Below are positions 1 to 8,775 of a stretch of DNA of 64,000 nucleotides, piece after piece. Source of the DNA: an uncultured Clostridia bacterium (GTDB taxonomy: Bacteria; Bacillota; Clostridia; Lachnospirales; CAG-274). The position numbers and the translations under genes were made by a program. The notes below the pieces were generated by a model. That model did not search any database and was not told the DNA's origin. It saw nothing but the letters and a program-made list of their open reading frames with translations. The stretch covers positions 1 to 64,000 of the forward strand of contig CANRHR010000011.1 of assembly GCA_947630475.1 (NCBI GenBank). Reading direction: 5' to 3'. Each line of letters starts with the position of its first letter. Within the stretch, counting starts at the first letter, position 1.

Positions 1-77
1 TGGGCATTTACGCCGCCTGCTTTGATGTTGGGGCGCAAGCGGAAAGAATAAGCAAATATAAAAAAGGTCTTGTTATA
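1..77 (+). repeat. 77-bp perfect direct repeat, copy 1
   Basis: Bases 1-77 match bases 3298-3374 without a mismatch. Both copies lie in the same position of the C-terminal domain of two glycosyltransferase genes. The repeat may extend leftward beyond the window. The copies flank the rfbD-like gene and most of the second glycosyltransferase. Confidence 0.95.
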
Positions 78-146
78 CCTGAAATAGATCCAAGGGTTGC
101 TTTGGATAATATATTAAACTTTGTAAATAAAAAAAATAAGGAGTAG
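1..146 (+). CDS. Glycosyltransferase, C-terminal end only (cut by window start)
   Basis: Only the last 47 codons are present, ending at TAG 144-146. The reading frame starts at base 3 (bases 1-2 finish an ATG codon). The peptide begins GIYAACFDVGAQAERISKYK, which is identical to the C-terminal part of the glycosyltransferase encoded at 1086-3458, so this is a paralogue of that gene. Identity is perfect at DNA level for 77 bases (1-77 against 3298-3374), after which the tails diverge. By family it is a GT4/GT1-type nucleotide-sugar domain with the conserved C-terminal segment. The following gene starts 7 bases later, so the two are almost surely co-transcribed. Confidence 0.8.
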   Translation, partial: GIYAACFDVGAQAERISKYKKGLVIPEIDPRVALDNILNFVNKKNKE

Positions 147-152
147 GTTTTA

Positions 153-1031
153 TTGAAATCATTTAACAACAGTAAAAAGGATTATAAAATACTCGTTACA
201 GGATGTAAAGGTCAACTCGGATATGATGTAGTAAAGGAATTAACAAAGAGGAAAATTAAATGTATAGGAGTTGACAAAGAGGAATTTGATATAACAGACA
301 GTACACAAACTGAAAAATTCATATGTGAGTATATGCCTGATGCAATAATCCACTGTTCAGCATACACAGCAGTTGACAGAGCCGAAGATGAAGAGGAGCT
401 TTGCACCGCAGTTAATCGTGATGGTACAAAAAATATTGCAAAAGTATGCAAAAAGATTGATGCAAAAATGATATATATAAGCACCGACTACGTTTTTCAC
501 GGAGATGGTGAAAAATTTTACTCTCCCGACGATCCGACAGCCCCTGTCAGTGTATATGGAAGAACCAAACTTGAAGGTGAAAAGGCTGTTCAAAGCATAT
601 TGGAAAAGTATTTTATTGTAAGAATATCTTGGGTATTTGGAAAAAACGGAAATAATTTTGTCAAAACAATGCTCCGACTTTCAAAAGACAGAGATGAAAT
701 CAATGTTGTATGTGATCAAATAGGTTCTCCTACATACACTGCGGATCTGGCTGTGCTTTTGTGTGATATGGTGATAAGTGATAAATATGGCATATACCAT
801 GCAACAAACGAGGGCGTGTGTTCATGGGCTGAGTTTGCACAAGAGATTATGCGTTTATCAGACAGCAATACTAAGATAAACCCTATTCCAACAGAACAGT
901 ATCCCACAAAGGCAAAAAGACCGCTAAATTCCAGGATGTCTAAAGATAAGCTTGAGGAGAACGGCTTTAAAAGACTTCCGCATTGGAAAGATGCCCTTGC
1001 CGCTTATCTTGAAGAGATAAGATATAGCTGA
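153..1031 (+). CDS. rfbD: dTDP-4-dehydrorhamnose reductase (RmlD/RfbD family)
   Basis: This 292-residue protein should catalyse the last step of dTDP-L-rhamnose synthesis, NAD(P)H-dependent reduction of the 4-keto sugar, in the cytoplasm. The N-terminal Rossmann motif is GCKGQLG (about residues 17-23), the family segment SAYTAVDRAEDE follows, and the SDR catalytic Tyr-Lys pair is in YGRTK after STDYVFHG. Length matches RfbD. The start is TTG 153, with an AAGGAG ribosome site about 9 bases upstream that overlaps the end of the previous gene. RmlA, RmlB and RmlC are not in this window, so the pathway must be completed elsewhere or the enzyme acts on a related keto sugar. It lies between two glycosyltransferases. 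Confidence 0.85.
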   Translation: MKSFNNSKKDYKILVTGCKGQLGYDVVKELTKRKIKCIGVDKEEFDITDSTQTEKFICEYMPDAIIHCSAYTAVDRAEDEEELCTAVNRDGTKNIAKVCKKIDAKMIYISTDYVFHGDGEKFYSPDDPTAPVSVYGRTKLEGEKAVQSILEKYFIVRISWVFGKNGNNFVKTMLRLSKDRDEINVVCDQIGSPTYTADLAVLLCDMVISDKYGIYHATNEGVCSWAEFAQEIMRLSDSNTKINPIPTEQYPTKAKRPLNSRMSKDKLEENGFKRLPHWKDALAAYLEEIRYS

Positions 1032-1085
1032 CCGAAAGTTTCGTAACAGCTGGAAAAATCGCTACGAAAGGTGATACAAACTATT

Positions 1086-3458
1086 ATGAATATTTTCAAA
1101 AAATTATTTAAAAAGAGCTTCAATGATGATTTCAAAAGCTGTATAGATCGTTCCATATGTCACAATGGAATAATCGAAATGTCCGGCTGGGTATTTAATA
1201 AAAAGTATGCATATGACACAGCCGTTGTTGTTGTGTCTTGTTTTTCTGAAAGAGAGGAAATACCGATAAAGCTTATAGAAAGAAATGATGTTGTACATCA
1301 TTATTCGCTTGCTCATGTTAAAAATTGCGGCTTTGATTTTATTTTAAAATACAAAGCCTGTGAAGATATTAATGTGTGTATTGAACTTAGGCACAAGAAC
1401 GGAACAGACAGACTTCCGCTGATTACGGCTCCCAAAAATTCATTAAATGTAAATGAATTTTATATAAGCAGATTAAATAATGGTTTGTGTGAATATAAAA
1501 AATTCAAGGCTAAATATGTTTCAAACGGCGCCGACATACCCAATGACATATTTAAGAATGAAATAGATATAATCGTACCTGTCTATAATGGATTTGATTT
1601 TTTGGAGAATCTGTTCAAGACTATCGAAAAAACAAAAATTCCCCACAGGATCATTGTCATAAATGACCACAGCAGTGATGAGAGGGTACTGCCCTTTCTT
1701 GTTAAGCACATAAAACAAAACCCTCACATAACATTCATAAATAATGAAGAAAACCTTGGCTTTGTACAGTCAGTAAATAAAGCTCTTGTACTAAGCGATA
1801 AAGATGTTGTACTTGTCAACACTGACGTTATACTTCCGGAGGGCTGGCTTGAAAGGCTGATACTTCCAATATACAAAGACAGAAATATTGCAAGCGTGAC
1901 GCCTTTTACAAACAGCGGAACTATATGCAGTTTTCCTGTGTTTTGTGAAAATAATGAAATATTTATGGGACTTGATGTAGACGAAGTTGATGCTGTGTTT
2001 AAAAAATTTGTGCCATCACATACCGTTGTGCCGACAGGGGTTGGATTTTGCATGGCTATGAACAGACAAGCAATAGACGATATCGGCATACTCAATGCGG
2101 AAGTTTTTTATAAAGGCTACGGAGAAGAAAACGACTGGTGCCAAAGAGCAATAAAGAAAGGATACAAAAACGTTCATGTTGAAAACCTCTTTGTCTACCA
2201 CAAACATGGAGCAAGCTTTCCTTCCGAGGACAAAAAAAGATACATTGAAAGAAACCTTGTACTTCTCAATCAAATGCATCCCAACTATGGCGCAGATGTT
2301 GAAAAGTATTGTAAAAGCGACCCCGTAAGAGTATACAGGGAATATGCCAAATATAAGATAACCTCAGCCTTAAGTGAAAAAAATATAATTGTTTTTGATC
2401 ATAACTGGGGCGGAGGAGCAAATTCGTACAGCAAAATGAGGATTAAGGATGAGCTTTCAAAGGGTTATGGTGTTTTAAAAATAATAAACGATACAAACAA
2501 AGGGCTTTATGCCGTTTATATATATAAAGATTCCGAAGCGGGTTTTACATTTAAAAATTTTGCCGAACTTGACGATTTTATGGCTGATATGAATTTTGAA
2601 AGTATCATAATAAACGAAGTAATATCCTTCGATGACGTTTATCCGGTGTTGGATTATATTACAGGATTGAAAGAAAAATATAAGGCAAGACTTGTTATGC
2701 TTGGGCATGATTATTACAGTATTTGTCCGTCTATATATCTTGTAGACAACGAAAATAGGCACTGCTTTAAGCCCAAAAAAGAAAAATGCGAACAATGCAT
2801 AGCTGAAAACAAAAATCGCTTCAATAACAGCTATGGCTCAATGTCAAAATGGCGCAGTAAGTGGGAGAGCTTTCTTCAGGAATGTGACGAGATAACTTTG
2901 TTTTCTCAAAACACAGAAAGTTATTTCAAATATTGGTATCCTGAGCTTAAAAATATAAAAATCGTACCTCACAAGGTAGACTATATAAAGCCTCTTGAAA
3001 GCTATCCCACAAGTAAAAAAGAAGTGAATGTGGGTGTGCTGGGCAATTTTATGCAGACAAAAGGCGCAGATGTAGTGCTTGAAATGCAAAAAATAATTGA
3101 AGAAGAAAATCTTCCAATGAAAATAACGATAATAGGCGAAAACCTTACAGGGCTTGATACGGGCAAAATGAATATAACAGGCAGATACAGCCTTGAGGAA
3201 CTTCCCGAGATACTTAAGAAAAACAAGATTGATATAATATTCATAGCTTCTGTTTGGCCCGAAACATTTTCCTATACTACGGAAGAAGCAATAAAAATGG
3301 GCATTTACGCCGCCTGCTTTGATGTTGGGGCGCAAGCGGAAAGAATAAGCAAATATAAAAAAGGTCTTGTTATATCTAAAATAAGTCCAAGAGCAGCTTT
3401 AGATGAAATTATTGAGTTTTTTCAAGATAAGAAAAAATTCAGTACATTGAAAGATTAA
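1086..3458 (+). CDS. Two-domain glycosyltransferase (GT2 + GT4-like)
   Basis: Predicted cytoplasmic enzyme of 790 residues that adds sugars to a surface glycan. A GT-A (GT2) domain lies around residues 155-390, with IDIIVPVYNGFDFLENLF at its start, a VNTDV metal-binding-type motif and GYGEENDWC as the acceptor/catalytic acid region. A GT-B-like domain occupies about 560-780, with the GNFMQTKGADVVLEM fold start and ETFSYTTEEAIKMG donor-binding end. The N-terminal 140 residues are not recognised. The start is uncertain: ATG 1086 has an AAAGGTG site with a 13-base spacer, while GTG 1071 is in frame but has no clear ribosome site. The C-terminus is a near copy of the gene cut at the window start. 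Donor and acceptor sugars cannot be read from the sequence. Confidence 0.8.
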   Translation: MNIFKKLFKKSFNDDFKSCIDRSICHNGIIEMSGWVFNKKYAYDTAVVVVSCFSEREEIPIKLIERNDVVHHYSLAHVKNCGFDFILKYKACEDINVCIELRHKNGTDRLPLITAPKNSLNVNEFYISRLNNGLCEYKKFKAKYVSNGADIPNDIFKNEIDIIVPVYNGFDFLENLFKTIEKTKIPHRIIVINDHSSDERVLPFLVKHIKQNPHITFINNEENLGFVQSVNKALVLSDKDVVLVNTDVILPEGWLERLILPIYKDRNIASVTPFTNSGTICSFPVFCENNEIFMGLDVDEVDAVFKKFVPSHTVVPTGVGFCMAMNRQAIDDIGILNAEVFYKGYGEENDWCQRAIKKGYKNVHVENLFVYHKHGASFPSEDKKRYIERNLVLLNQMHPNYGADVEKYCKSDPVRVYREYAKYKITSALSEKNIIVFDHNWGGGANSYSKMRIKDELSKGYGVLKIINDTNKGLYAVYIYKDSEAGFTFKNFAELDDFMADMNFESIIINEVISFDDVYPVLDYITGLKEKYKARLVMLGHDYYSICPSIYLVDNENRHCFKPKKEKCEQCIAENKNRFNNSYGSMSKWRSKWESFLQECDEITLFSQNTESYFKYWYPELKNIKIVPHKVDYIKPLESYPTSKKEVNVGVLGNFMQTKGADVVLEMQKIIEEENLPMKITIIGENLTGLDTGKMNITGRYSLEELPEILKKNKIDIIFIASVWPETFSYTTEEAIKMGIYAACFDVGAQAERISKYKKGLVISKISPRAALDEIIEFFQDKKKFSTLKD
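3298..3374 (+). repeat. 77-bp perfect direct repeat, copy 2
   Basis: Identical to bases 1-77. It encodes the GIYAACFDVGAQAERISKYK region of the glycosyltransferase at 1086-3458. Downstream of 3374 the two genes differ, which suggests gene conversion or duplication limited to the upstream side. Confidence 0.95.
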
Positions 3459-3507
3459 CAACAGGTTGAGTTTCAGAAGCGTATAATGAATCGGGGGTAA
3501 CGCAATT

Positions 3508-5898
3508 ATGGCAAAGCTTGATTTACGTTTTTGCGATGATATAGACTTTTATTCAGATGGAGATGTAGAAGATGAAATATTTTCTATAGTCAAATCGGGG
3601 ATCGACATTACACAGGATAAAAAAACTTATCCTTTTGCAGTTTTATATCACCTCTCCCCTGAGAGGGAAAACATATTAAACTGGTATCCTTTCAGAGATG
3701 GAGCGGCATGCCTTGAGATTGGAGCAGGCTGCGGAGCTATAACAGGAATGCTTTGCAAAAAAAATAAAAGCGTTGTATCTGTTGATATTTCTGAAAAAAG
3801 GTGTAGGATAAATTATGAAAGACATAAGGATAACAATAATCTTACAATAATTGCAGGCAACTTTCAAAACATAAAGTTTGAAAACAAGTTTGATTATATT
3901 GTCCTAAACGGAGTGTTTGAATACGCCTTAAGCTTTATTCACAACACACGAAAGCCTTATCACAAGTTTTTGGAGCTGACAAAAGGCTTGCTAAAGCCTA
4001 ACGGAAAGATACTTATAGCAATAGAAAACCGACTTGGACTAAAATATTTTAACGGTGCGCCTGAGGATCATACGGAAAACTTTTTTATGGGTATAAACGG
4101 ATATATCGATAATGACACTGTGCGTACGTTTTCAAAGGCTGAACTTTCAAAAATCATTGATGAAAGCGGCTTTTCAAGCCATAAATTTTATTATCCGTAT
4201 CCGGATTATAAGTTTCCTTCAGAGATATTTACCGATGAAACTGTAAATACTATGGATTATGGCAAACCATATATCAATTTTAATCCCAGATCATATGGTC
4301 TTTTTAGCGAGCAAATGGCCGCCATGGAATTTAAAAATGAGGAAATAGCAGATAAATTTTCCAATTCTTTTTTGGTTGAGATATCAAATGTTGAACCGGA
4401 AACCATATCGTATGTAAAAATAAATTCTTTGAGAAAGAAAAGCTTTAAGATACGTACTATTATTGACAGCAAGGCTGCTGCAGTGCGTAAAGAGGCTTTT
4501 GATAAAGATGCCGTTGAACACATACAAACAATGGCTGCAAACAGCATAAAATCTGCAGGAAAAATAAAGACTTTGCCTTTGGAACTGGGAGAAAACTTTG
4601 TAGAATGTAAGCTTTTGAATATGCCCACACTATCTCAAAAGCTTATTGAAATTGTGAATAATGGTGATAAGGAAATATTTGAAAGCACAATAAAAGATTT
4701 TTTTGATAAATACAGTGAAGGCTCTCAGTACAAAGATTTTTACAACAGCCGTTTCAAAGCAGTGTTTGGAGAAACAAAAATTAATAGGAAAATGGATTGT
4801 AAATGCGGACTTAACATTGACGTTATTTTTGATAATATATTTCCGAAAGATAACGGAATGTTTATAGCTGTGGACAACGAATGGGTGTTTGATTTTGACA
4901 TACCTGTAAAATATGTTTGGTGGCGATGTATAAACGAGTTTTATTATAAAACGCCCAATGCCGAAAATTTGATTTGCCAAAGTGATTTTCTAAAGCAGCT
5001 CGGTATAGATGATGAAATGAAAGAAATTTTTAGAAAATGGGAGCTTCATTTTACCCTTGAGTATGTTGGTGACAACTATCTCCTAAATTATGCTGTGGCT
5101 GTAAACAATATCTCTCTTAACGAGTTATATGACAACAAAGTAAAAGAAAAACAGATTCCCACATCTTGTTACTTAGACTTTGGCAACGGCTTTAATGAAT
5201 CGGATAAAATTTTTAATACAATAATCCTAGATGATAATGGGAATTTCGAACTTAGATTTAATATACCGCAGGGTGTAAAAGCTCTGAGGTGGGATATTGT
5301 TGAAAGGATGATTGTAAAATGCAAAATATCCGAAATGAGTTCCGATTCTTGCAATATCGTGTTCAAAGCAGATAATGCAAATGAAAATATAAGTGGATAT
5401 GACTATTTTTATACATTAGATCCTCACTATAGTATAGAAAATTATGGAAATAATCTAAAAATATCAGGTCATATGGAAATTCTCAGCAGGGATTACTTGG
5501 GTGTAAAACTTGATGAATATGTATGTAACAACCAAAAATCGAAAGAGCAGATAGCCAATCTCTTAAAATCTCAGGAGCAGTACCGTATGACGCTTGAACA
5601 AGCACACGAAAAATTACATGAAACCGAAAGTGAACTTAGCTTGTATAAAGCAGAAAATAAAATAAAAGAAACAAAGCTTAACGAAATAAGCGATATTTTA
5701 TCAATAGGGTATCGCTATCAGCGTCAAATGGAAGAAAAGCTTAAAAGACACGTAGAGGATTCTATTAAGCTTAAAAATGTTATGGAGGAATACAGAAAAA
5801 CGATTTCAATGTATGAAAGCGTGAGTCAATCAAGGGCTTGGAGATTTATTGACAAGCTTTGGAAAATTAAGCAAAAAATAAAAAATATTTTTAGGTAA
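3508..5898 (+). CDS. Class I SAM-dependent methyltransferase with C-terminal coiled coil
   Basis: A 796-residue protein. A Rossmann SAM-binding motif (CLEIGAGCGAITGML) lies near residues 68-82, followed by VVSVDIS (acidic ribose-binding residue) and LLKPNGKILIAIENRLG, typical of class I methyltransferases. Residues from about 270 to 640 are not recognised. Residues about 660-760 are Glu/Lys/Gln-rich with heptad character, hence a likely coiled coil. The C-terminus (RAWRFIDKLWKIKQKIKN) resembles basic tails of glycan-cluster enzymes. ATG 3508 is preceded by GGGGGT. The gene is 49 bases after the glycosyltransferase and 8 before the exporter permease. In ABC-exported O-antigens such coiled-coil methyltransferases can cap the chain and couple to Wzt; that role here is inference. 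Confidence 0.75.
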   Translation: MAKLDLRFCDDIDFYSDGDVEDEIFSIVKSGIDITQDKKTYPFAVLYHLSPERENILNWYPFRDGAACLEIGAGCGAITGMLCKKNKSVVSVDISEKRCRINYERHKDNNNLTIIAGNFQNIKFENKFDYIVLNGVFEYALSFIHNTRKPYHKFLELTKGLLKPNGKILIAIENRLGLKYFNGAPEDHTENFFMGINGYIDNDTVRTFSKAELSKIIDESGFSSHKFYYPYPDYKFPSEIFTDETVNTMDYGKPYINFNPRSYGLFSEQMAAMEFKNEEIADKFSNSFLVEISNVEPETISYVKINSLRKKSFKIRTIIDSKAAAVRKEAFDKDAVEHIQTMAANSIKSAGKIKTLPLELGENFVECKLLNMPTLSQKLIEIVNNGDKEIFESTIKDFFDKYSEGSQYKDFYNSRFKAVFGETKINRKMDCKCGLNIDVIFDNIFPKDNGMFIAVDNEWVFDFDIPVKYVWWRCINEFYYKTPNAENLICQSDFLKQLGIDDEMKEIFRKWELHFTLEYVGDNYLLNYAVAVNNISLNELYDNKVKEKQIPTSCYLDFGNGFNESDKIFNTIILDDNGNFELRFNIPQGVKALRWDIVERMIVKCKISEMSSDSCNIVFKADNANENISGYDYFYTLDPHYSIENYGNNLKISGHMEILSRDYLGVKLDEYVCNNQKSKEQIANLLKSQEQYRMTLEQAHEKLHETESELSLYKAENKIKETKLNEISDILSIGYRYQRQMEEKLKRHVEDSIKLKNVMEEYRKTISMYESVSQSRAWRFIDKLWKIKQKIKNIFR

Positions 5899-5906
5899 GG
5901 TACAAT

Positions 5907-7283
5907 ATGAATAAAAAAACAACATTAGTGCGCGTAATTGTTTATTTTGTCATATTTGCAATTTTGTTTTTTATGTTCAATATTGTGTATGACAATATAA
6001 AAACACAAAGATATTTTAAAATTGATTTTGAGAGCAAAAACGCAGGAGAAAAGCCTTTCGAATTGTTTTATACATTTTCCGACACAGAGGAATTTTCACA
6101 AGAAAAATCTTTTTGCGAAATGACCGGAGATAACAAATTTAAAACTGACGCCCAGCGTGAAGTAGATGATCAAATGTATAACAAATTTCGAGTTGATTTG
6201 GGGGATAATGAAAATGCTCAAATAAAGATAAGAAGTATTGAATATTGCTATAACAATAATGTTATGCGCATTTCTGCCGATAGGATCATGGAACTCGAAA
6301 TGAATGATCTTGAAGTTGAAGATGTTAATAAAGATGAGATCACGCTAAAATCCATTGGCAGGGATCCTTATATTGTTGTAAGCAAAATTGTTACTGAAAA
6401 AATACACAAAACAAACTATAAGCTTTCGGTAGCAATTTCTCTAATCGTCCTTGTATTCATTTATAAATTTGTTAAACTGAGAGGAATATATTCGGCACTT
6501 AGAGGGCTTTTTGATGAAAGAAAGCTTATTTTTAGGCTCTCTGTCAACGACTTTAAAACAAGGTTTGCCGGCTCATATTTCGGCATAGTGTGGGCGTATG
6601 TTCAGCCTATTTGCACAATTGTTGTATTTTGGTTTGTTTTTCAAGTGGGATTTAGAAATCCGGATGTTGGAAATGTACAATATATACTGTGGTTTATGAC
6701 AGGACTTATACCTTGGTTTTTCTTTTCCGAGGCATGGTCAAGTGCCACAAACGCCTTTATGGAATATTCATATCTTGTAAAAAAAGTTGTTTTTAAAATA
6801 AATATACTGCCAATAATAAAAATAATATCTGCATTTTTTATACACTTATTTTTCATATTGTTTATGATAGTTGTCTATATGTATTATAGGAGATTTCCTA
6901 ATGTATATTATTTACAGCTTATATATTATATGATCTGTATGGTAGCTCTTGTTGCTGCCTTAAGCTTCATAACTGCTCCGATAATAATATTTTTTAGGGA
7001 TCTAGGAAACATTATAGGCATTGTTCTCCAGTTTGGAATGTGGCTTACGCCCATAATGTGGAATATTGACACAATGGATATATCTGATAAGATTAAGCTT
7101 TTGTTTAAGCTTAATCCCATGTATTACATTGTTCAAGGTTATAGGGACTGTATGATATATAACAGGCTGTTTTATGAACACATTATACTGACTGTCTATT
7201 TTTGGATCGTAGTGATTGTACTCTCGGTTGTTGGCAGCTTTGTTTACAAAAGGCTCAAACTGCATTTTGCCGATGTTCTGTAG
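5907..7283 (+). CDS. wzm: ABC-2 type glycan exporter permease (Wzm/TagG-like) with extra N-terminal domain
   Basis: Membrane subunit of a polysaccharide ABC exporter. The C-terminal part (about residues 190-458) is a complete ABC-2 permease: the family motif FKTRFAGSYFGIVWAYVQP is followed by six hydrophobic segments. The N-terminal 190 residues are additional: a transmembrane helix at about 9-27, a hydrophilic stretch of about 140 residues (probably outside the membrane), and a second helix near 170-187. Usual Wzm proteins are about 260 residues, so this is unusually long. The ATPase partner follows 20 bases downstream. The substrate should be the lipid-linked glycan built by neighbouring transferases. 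Confidence 0.85.
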   Translation: MNKKTTLVRVIVYFVIFAILFFMFNIVYDNIKTQRYFKIDFESKNAGEKPFELFYTFSDTEEFSQEKSFCEMTGDNKFKTDAQREVDDQMYNKFRVDLGDNENAQIKIRSIEYCYNNNVMRISADRIMELEMNDLEVEDVNKDEITLKSIGRDPYIVVSKIVTEKIHKTNYKLSVAISLIVLVFIYKFVKLRGIYSALRGLFDERKLIFRLSVNDFKTRFAGSYFGIVWAYVQPICTIVVFWFVFQVGFRNPDVGNVQYILWFMTGLIPWFFFSEAWSSATNAFMEYSYLVKKVVFKINILPIIKIISAFFIHLFFILFMIVVYMYYRRFPNVYYLQLIYYMICMVALVAALSFITAPIIIFFRDLGNIIGIVLQFGMWLTPIMWNIDTMDISDKIKLLFKLNPMYYIVQGYRDCMIYNRLFYEHIILTVYFWIVVIVLSVVGSFVYKRLKLHFADVL

Positions 7284-7306
7284 CATATCTATAAGGAGAG
7301 GTTTTG

Positions 7307-8569
7307 ATGGATAACGAATATGCGCTTAAAATAAACAATGTAAGCAAGGTCTATAGGCTTTACAGCAAGCCTATAGACCGCCTAAAAGAAAGCCTTAATC
7401 CTATGAAAAAGGTGTATCATAAGCAATATTACGCCCTTAATAATGTAAGCTTTGATATAAAAAAAGGCGAGTGTGTAGGCGTTTTAGGTACAAACGGCGC
7501 AGGAAAATCAACAATATTGAAAATCATAACAGGCGTATTAAACCCCACTGAAGGTAATGTTGAGGTCAACGGCAAAATATCGGCGCTGTTGGAACTGGGC
7601 GCAGGTTTTAATTCCGAGTATACAGGCATCGAAAACATATATTTAAACGGTACTCTCCTTGGTTATACAAGGGAAGAAATTGATTCAAGGGTGAATGACA
7701 TTTTGGAATTTGCCGACATAGGAGATTTTGTGTATCAGCCTGTTAAAACTTATTCAAGCGGTATGTTTGTTCGTCTTGCTTTTGCTGTTGCAATCAATAT
7801 CGATCCAGAAATATTGATTGTTGATGAGGCGCTTTCGGTAGGTGATGTATTCTTTCAGACAAAATGTTATAAAAAATTTGACGACTTCAAAAAAAGTGGA
7901 AAAACTATACTTCTTGTTACTCACAGCCTTTCTTCGGTAAGCAAATACTGTGACAGAGTTATTGTGCTTGACAAAGGAAAAAAAGTTGATGAGGGCGAAA
8001 CATCGGAAATGATAGACTTGTATAAAAAAATACTTGTCAACCAACAAGAAGATGTTACGCAAAAGGAAAACAAAAATGTGCAGACAAATGAAATTGAGCA
8101 ATGGAAAAGCTTATTGTCATTAAATCCCAAAACTGACAGCTATGGCAATGGCAAGGCTGAAATTATAGATTTTGCTGTAATTGATAACAAAAACAGGATA
8201 GGAAGTTACGTTAAAAAAGGTGAATATTTTACAATAAAAATAAAAATAAGATTTAATGAAGAAATTGACGACCCAATAGCCGCATTTACCATTCTCAATC
8301 CACAGGGAACCGACATAACAGGAACAAACACTATGTATGAACATTGTCCAATCGGAAAGGTGAAAAAGGGAGATATAAAGACCGTCAGCTTTAGGCAGAA
8401 ACTTGATATCCAAGGAGGCGAGTATCTGATTAGTTTTGGCTGTACAGGGTTTGAAGAAGGAGAACTTGTGGTATACCATCGATTGTATAGGGCGGTAGAT
8501 ATAAGCATTATATCCGAAAAAAATACAGTTGGATTTTATGATATGAATTCTGATGTAACCATAGACTGA
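7307..8569 (+). CDS. wzt: ABC glycan exporter ATPase with C-terminal carbohydrate-binding domain (Wzt-like)
   Basis: ATPase of the exporter, 420 residues. Walker A GTNGAGKST (about residue 65), signature YSSGMFVRLA, Walker B ILIVDEAL and switch His in VTHSL are all present. Residues about 260-420 form the extra domain found in Wzt proteins that recognise the chain end (GGEYLISFGCTG segment, beta-rich). This domain implies export of a finished, end-modified chain and fits the methyltransferase two genes upstream. ATG 7307 is chosen over the in-frame TTG 7304 because AAGGAGAG ends 7 bases before it. Last gene of the + strand glycan operon. Confidence 0.88.
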   Translation: MDNEYALKINNVSKVYRLYSKPIDRLKESLNPMKKVYHKQYYALNNVSFDIKKGECVGVLGTNGAGKSTILKIITGVLNPTEGNVEVNGKISALLELGAGFNSEYTGIENIYLNGTLLGYTREEIDSRVNDILEFADIGDFVYQPVKTYSSGMFVRLAFAVAINIDPEILIVDEALSVGDVFFQTKCYKKFDDFKKSGKTILLVTHSLSSVSKYCDRVIVLDKGKKVDEGETSEMIDLYKKILVNQQEDVTQKENKNVQTNEIEQWKSLLSLNPKTDSYGNGKAEIIDFAVIDNKNRIGSYVKKGEYFTIKIKIRFNEEIDDPIAAFTILNPQGTDITGTNTMYEHCPIGKVKKGDIKTVSFRQKLDIQGGEYLISFGCTGFEEGELVVYHRLYRAVDISIISEKNTVGFYDMNSDVTID

Positions 8570-8713
8570 AAATAAGAAAAGTTAATGTTTTTCTGCCATT
8601 ATGCAAAAAACAATAATAACAGACATTTGGTGTATATCACTGCTATTTAATATATGTTTATAATATACTCATAAGCTGATATTTTAGGTTTATATTAACA
8701 TTATAAATTCCCC

Positions 8714-8742
8714 CTTACAAAATACTAAAATTGATTTATAAT
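8714..8742 (+). promoter_or_regulatory. Putative promoter of the propeller gene
   Basis: CTTACA (8714-8719), 17-base spacer, TATAAT (8737-8742). The -35 box matches the sigma-A consensus in four of six bases and the -10 box is perfect. It would start transcription about 25-30 bases before ATG 8776. Confidence 0.4.
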
Positions 8743-8775
8743 ATTGCAACCAAATTAAAAAAGGAGATATTTACA

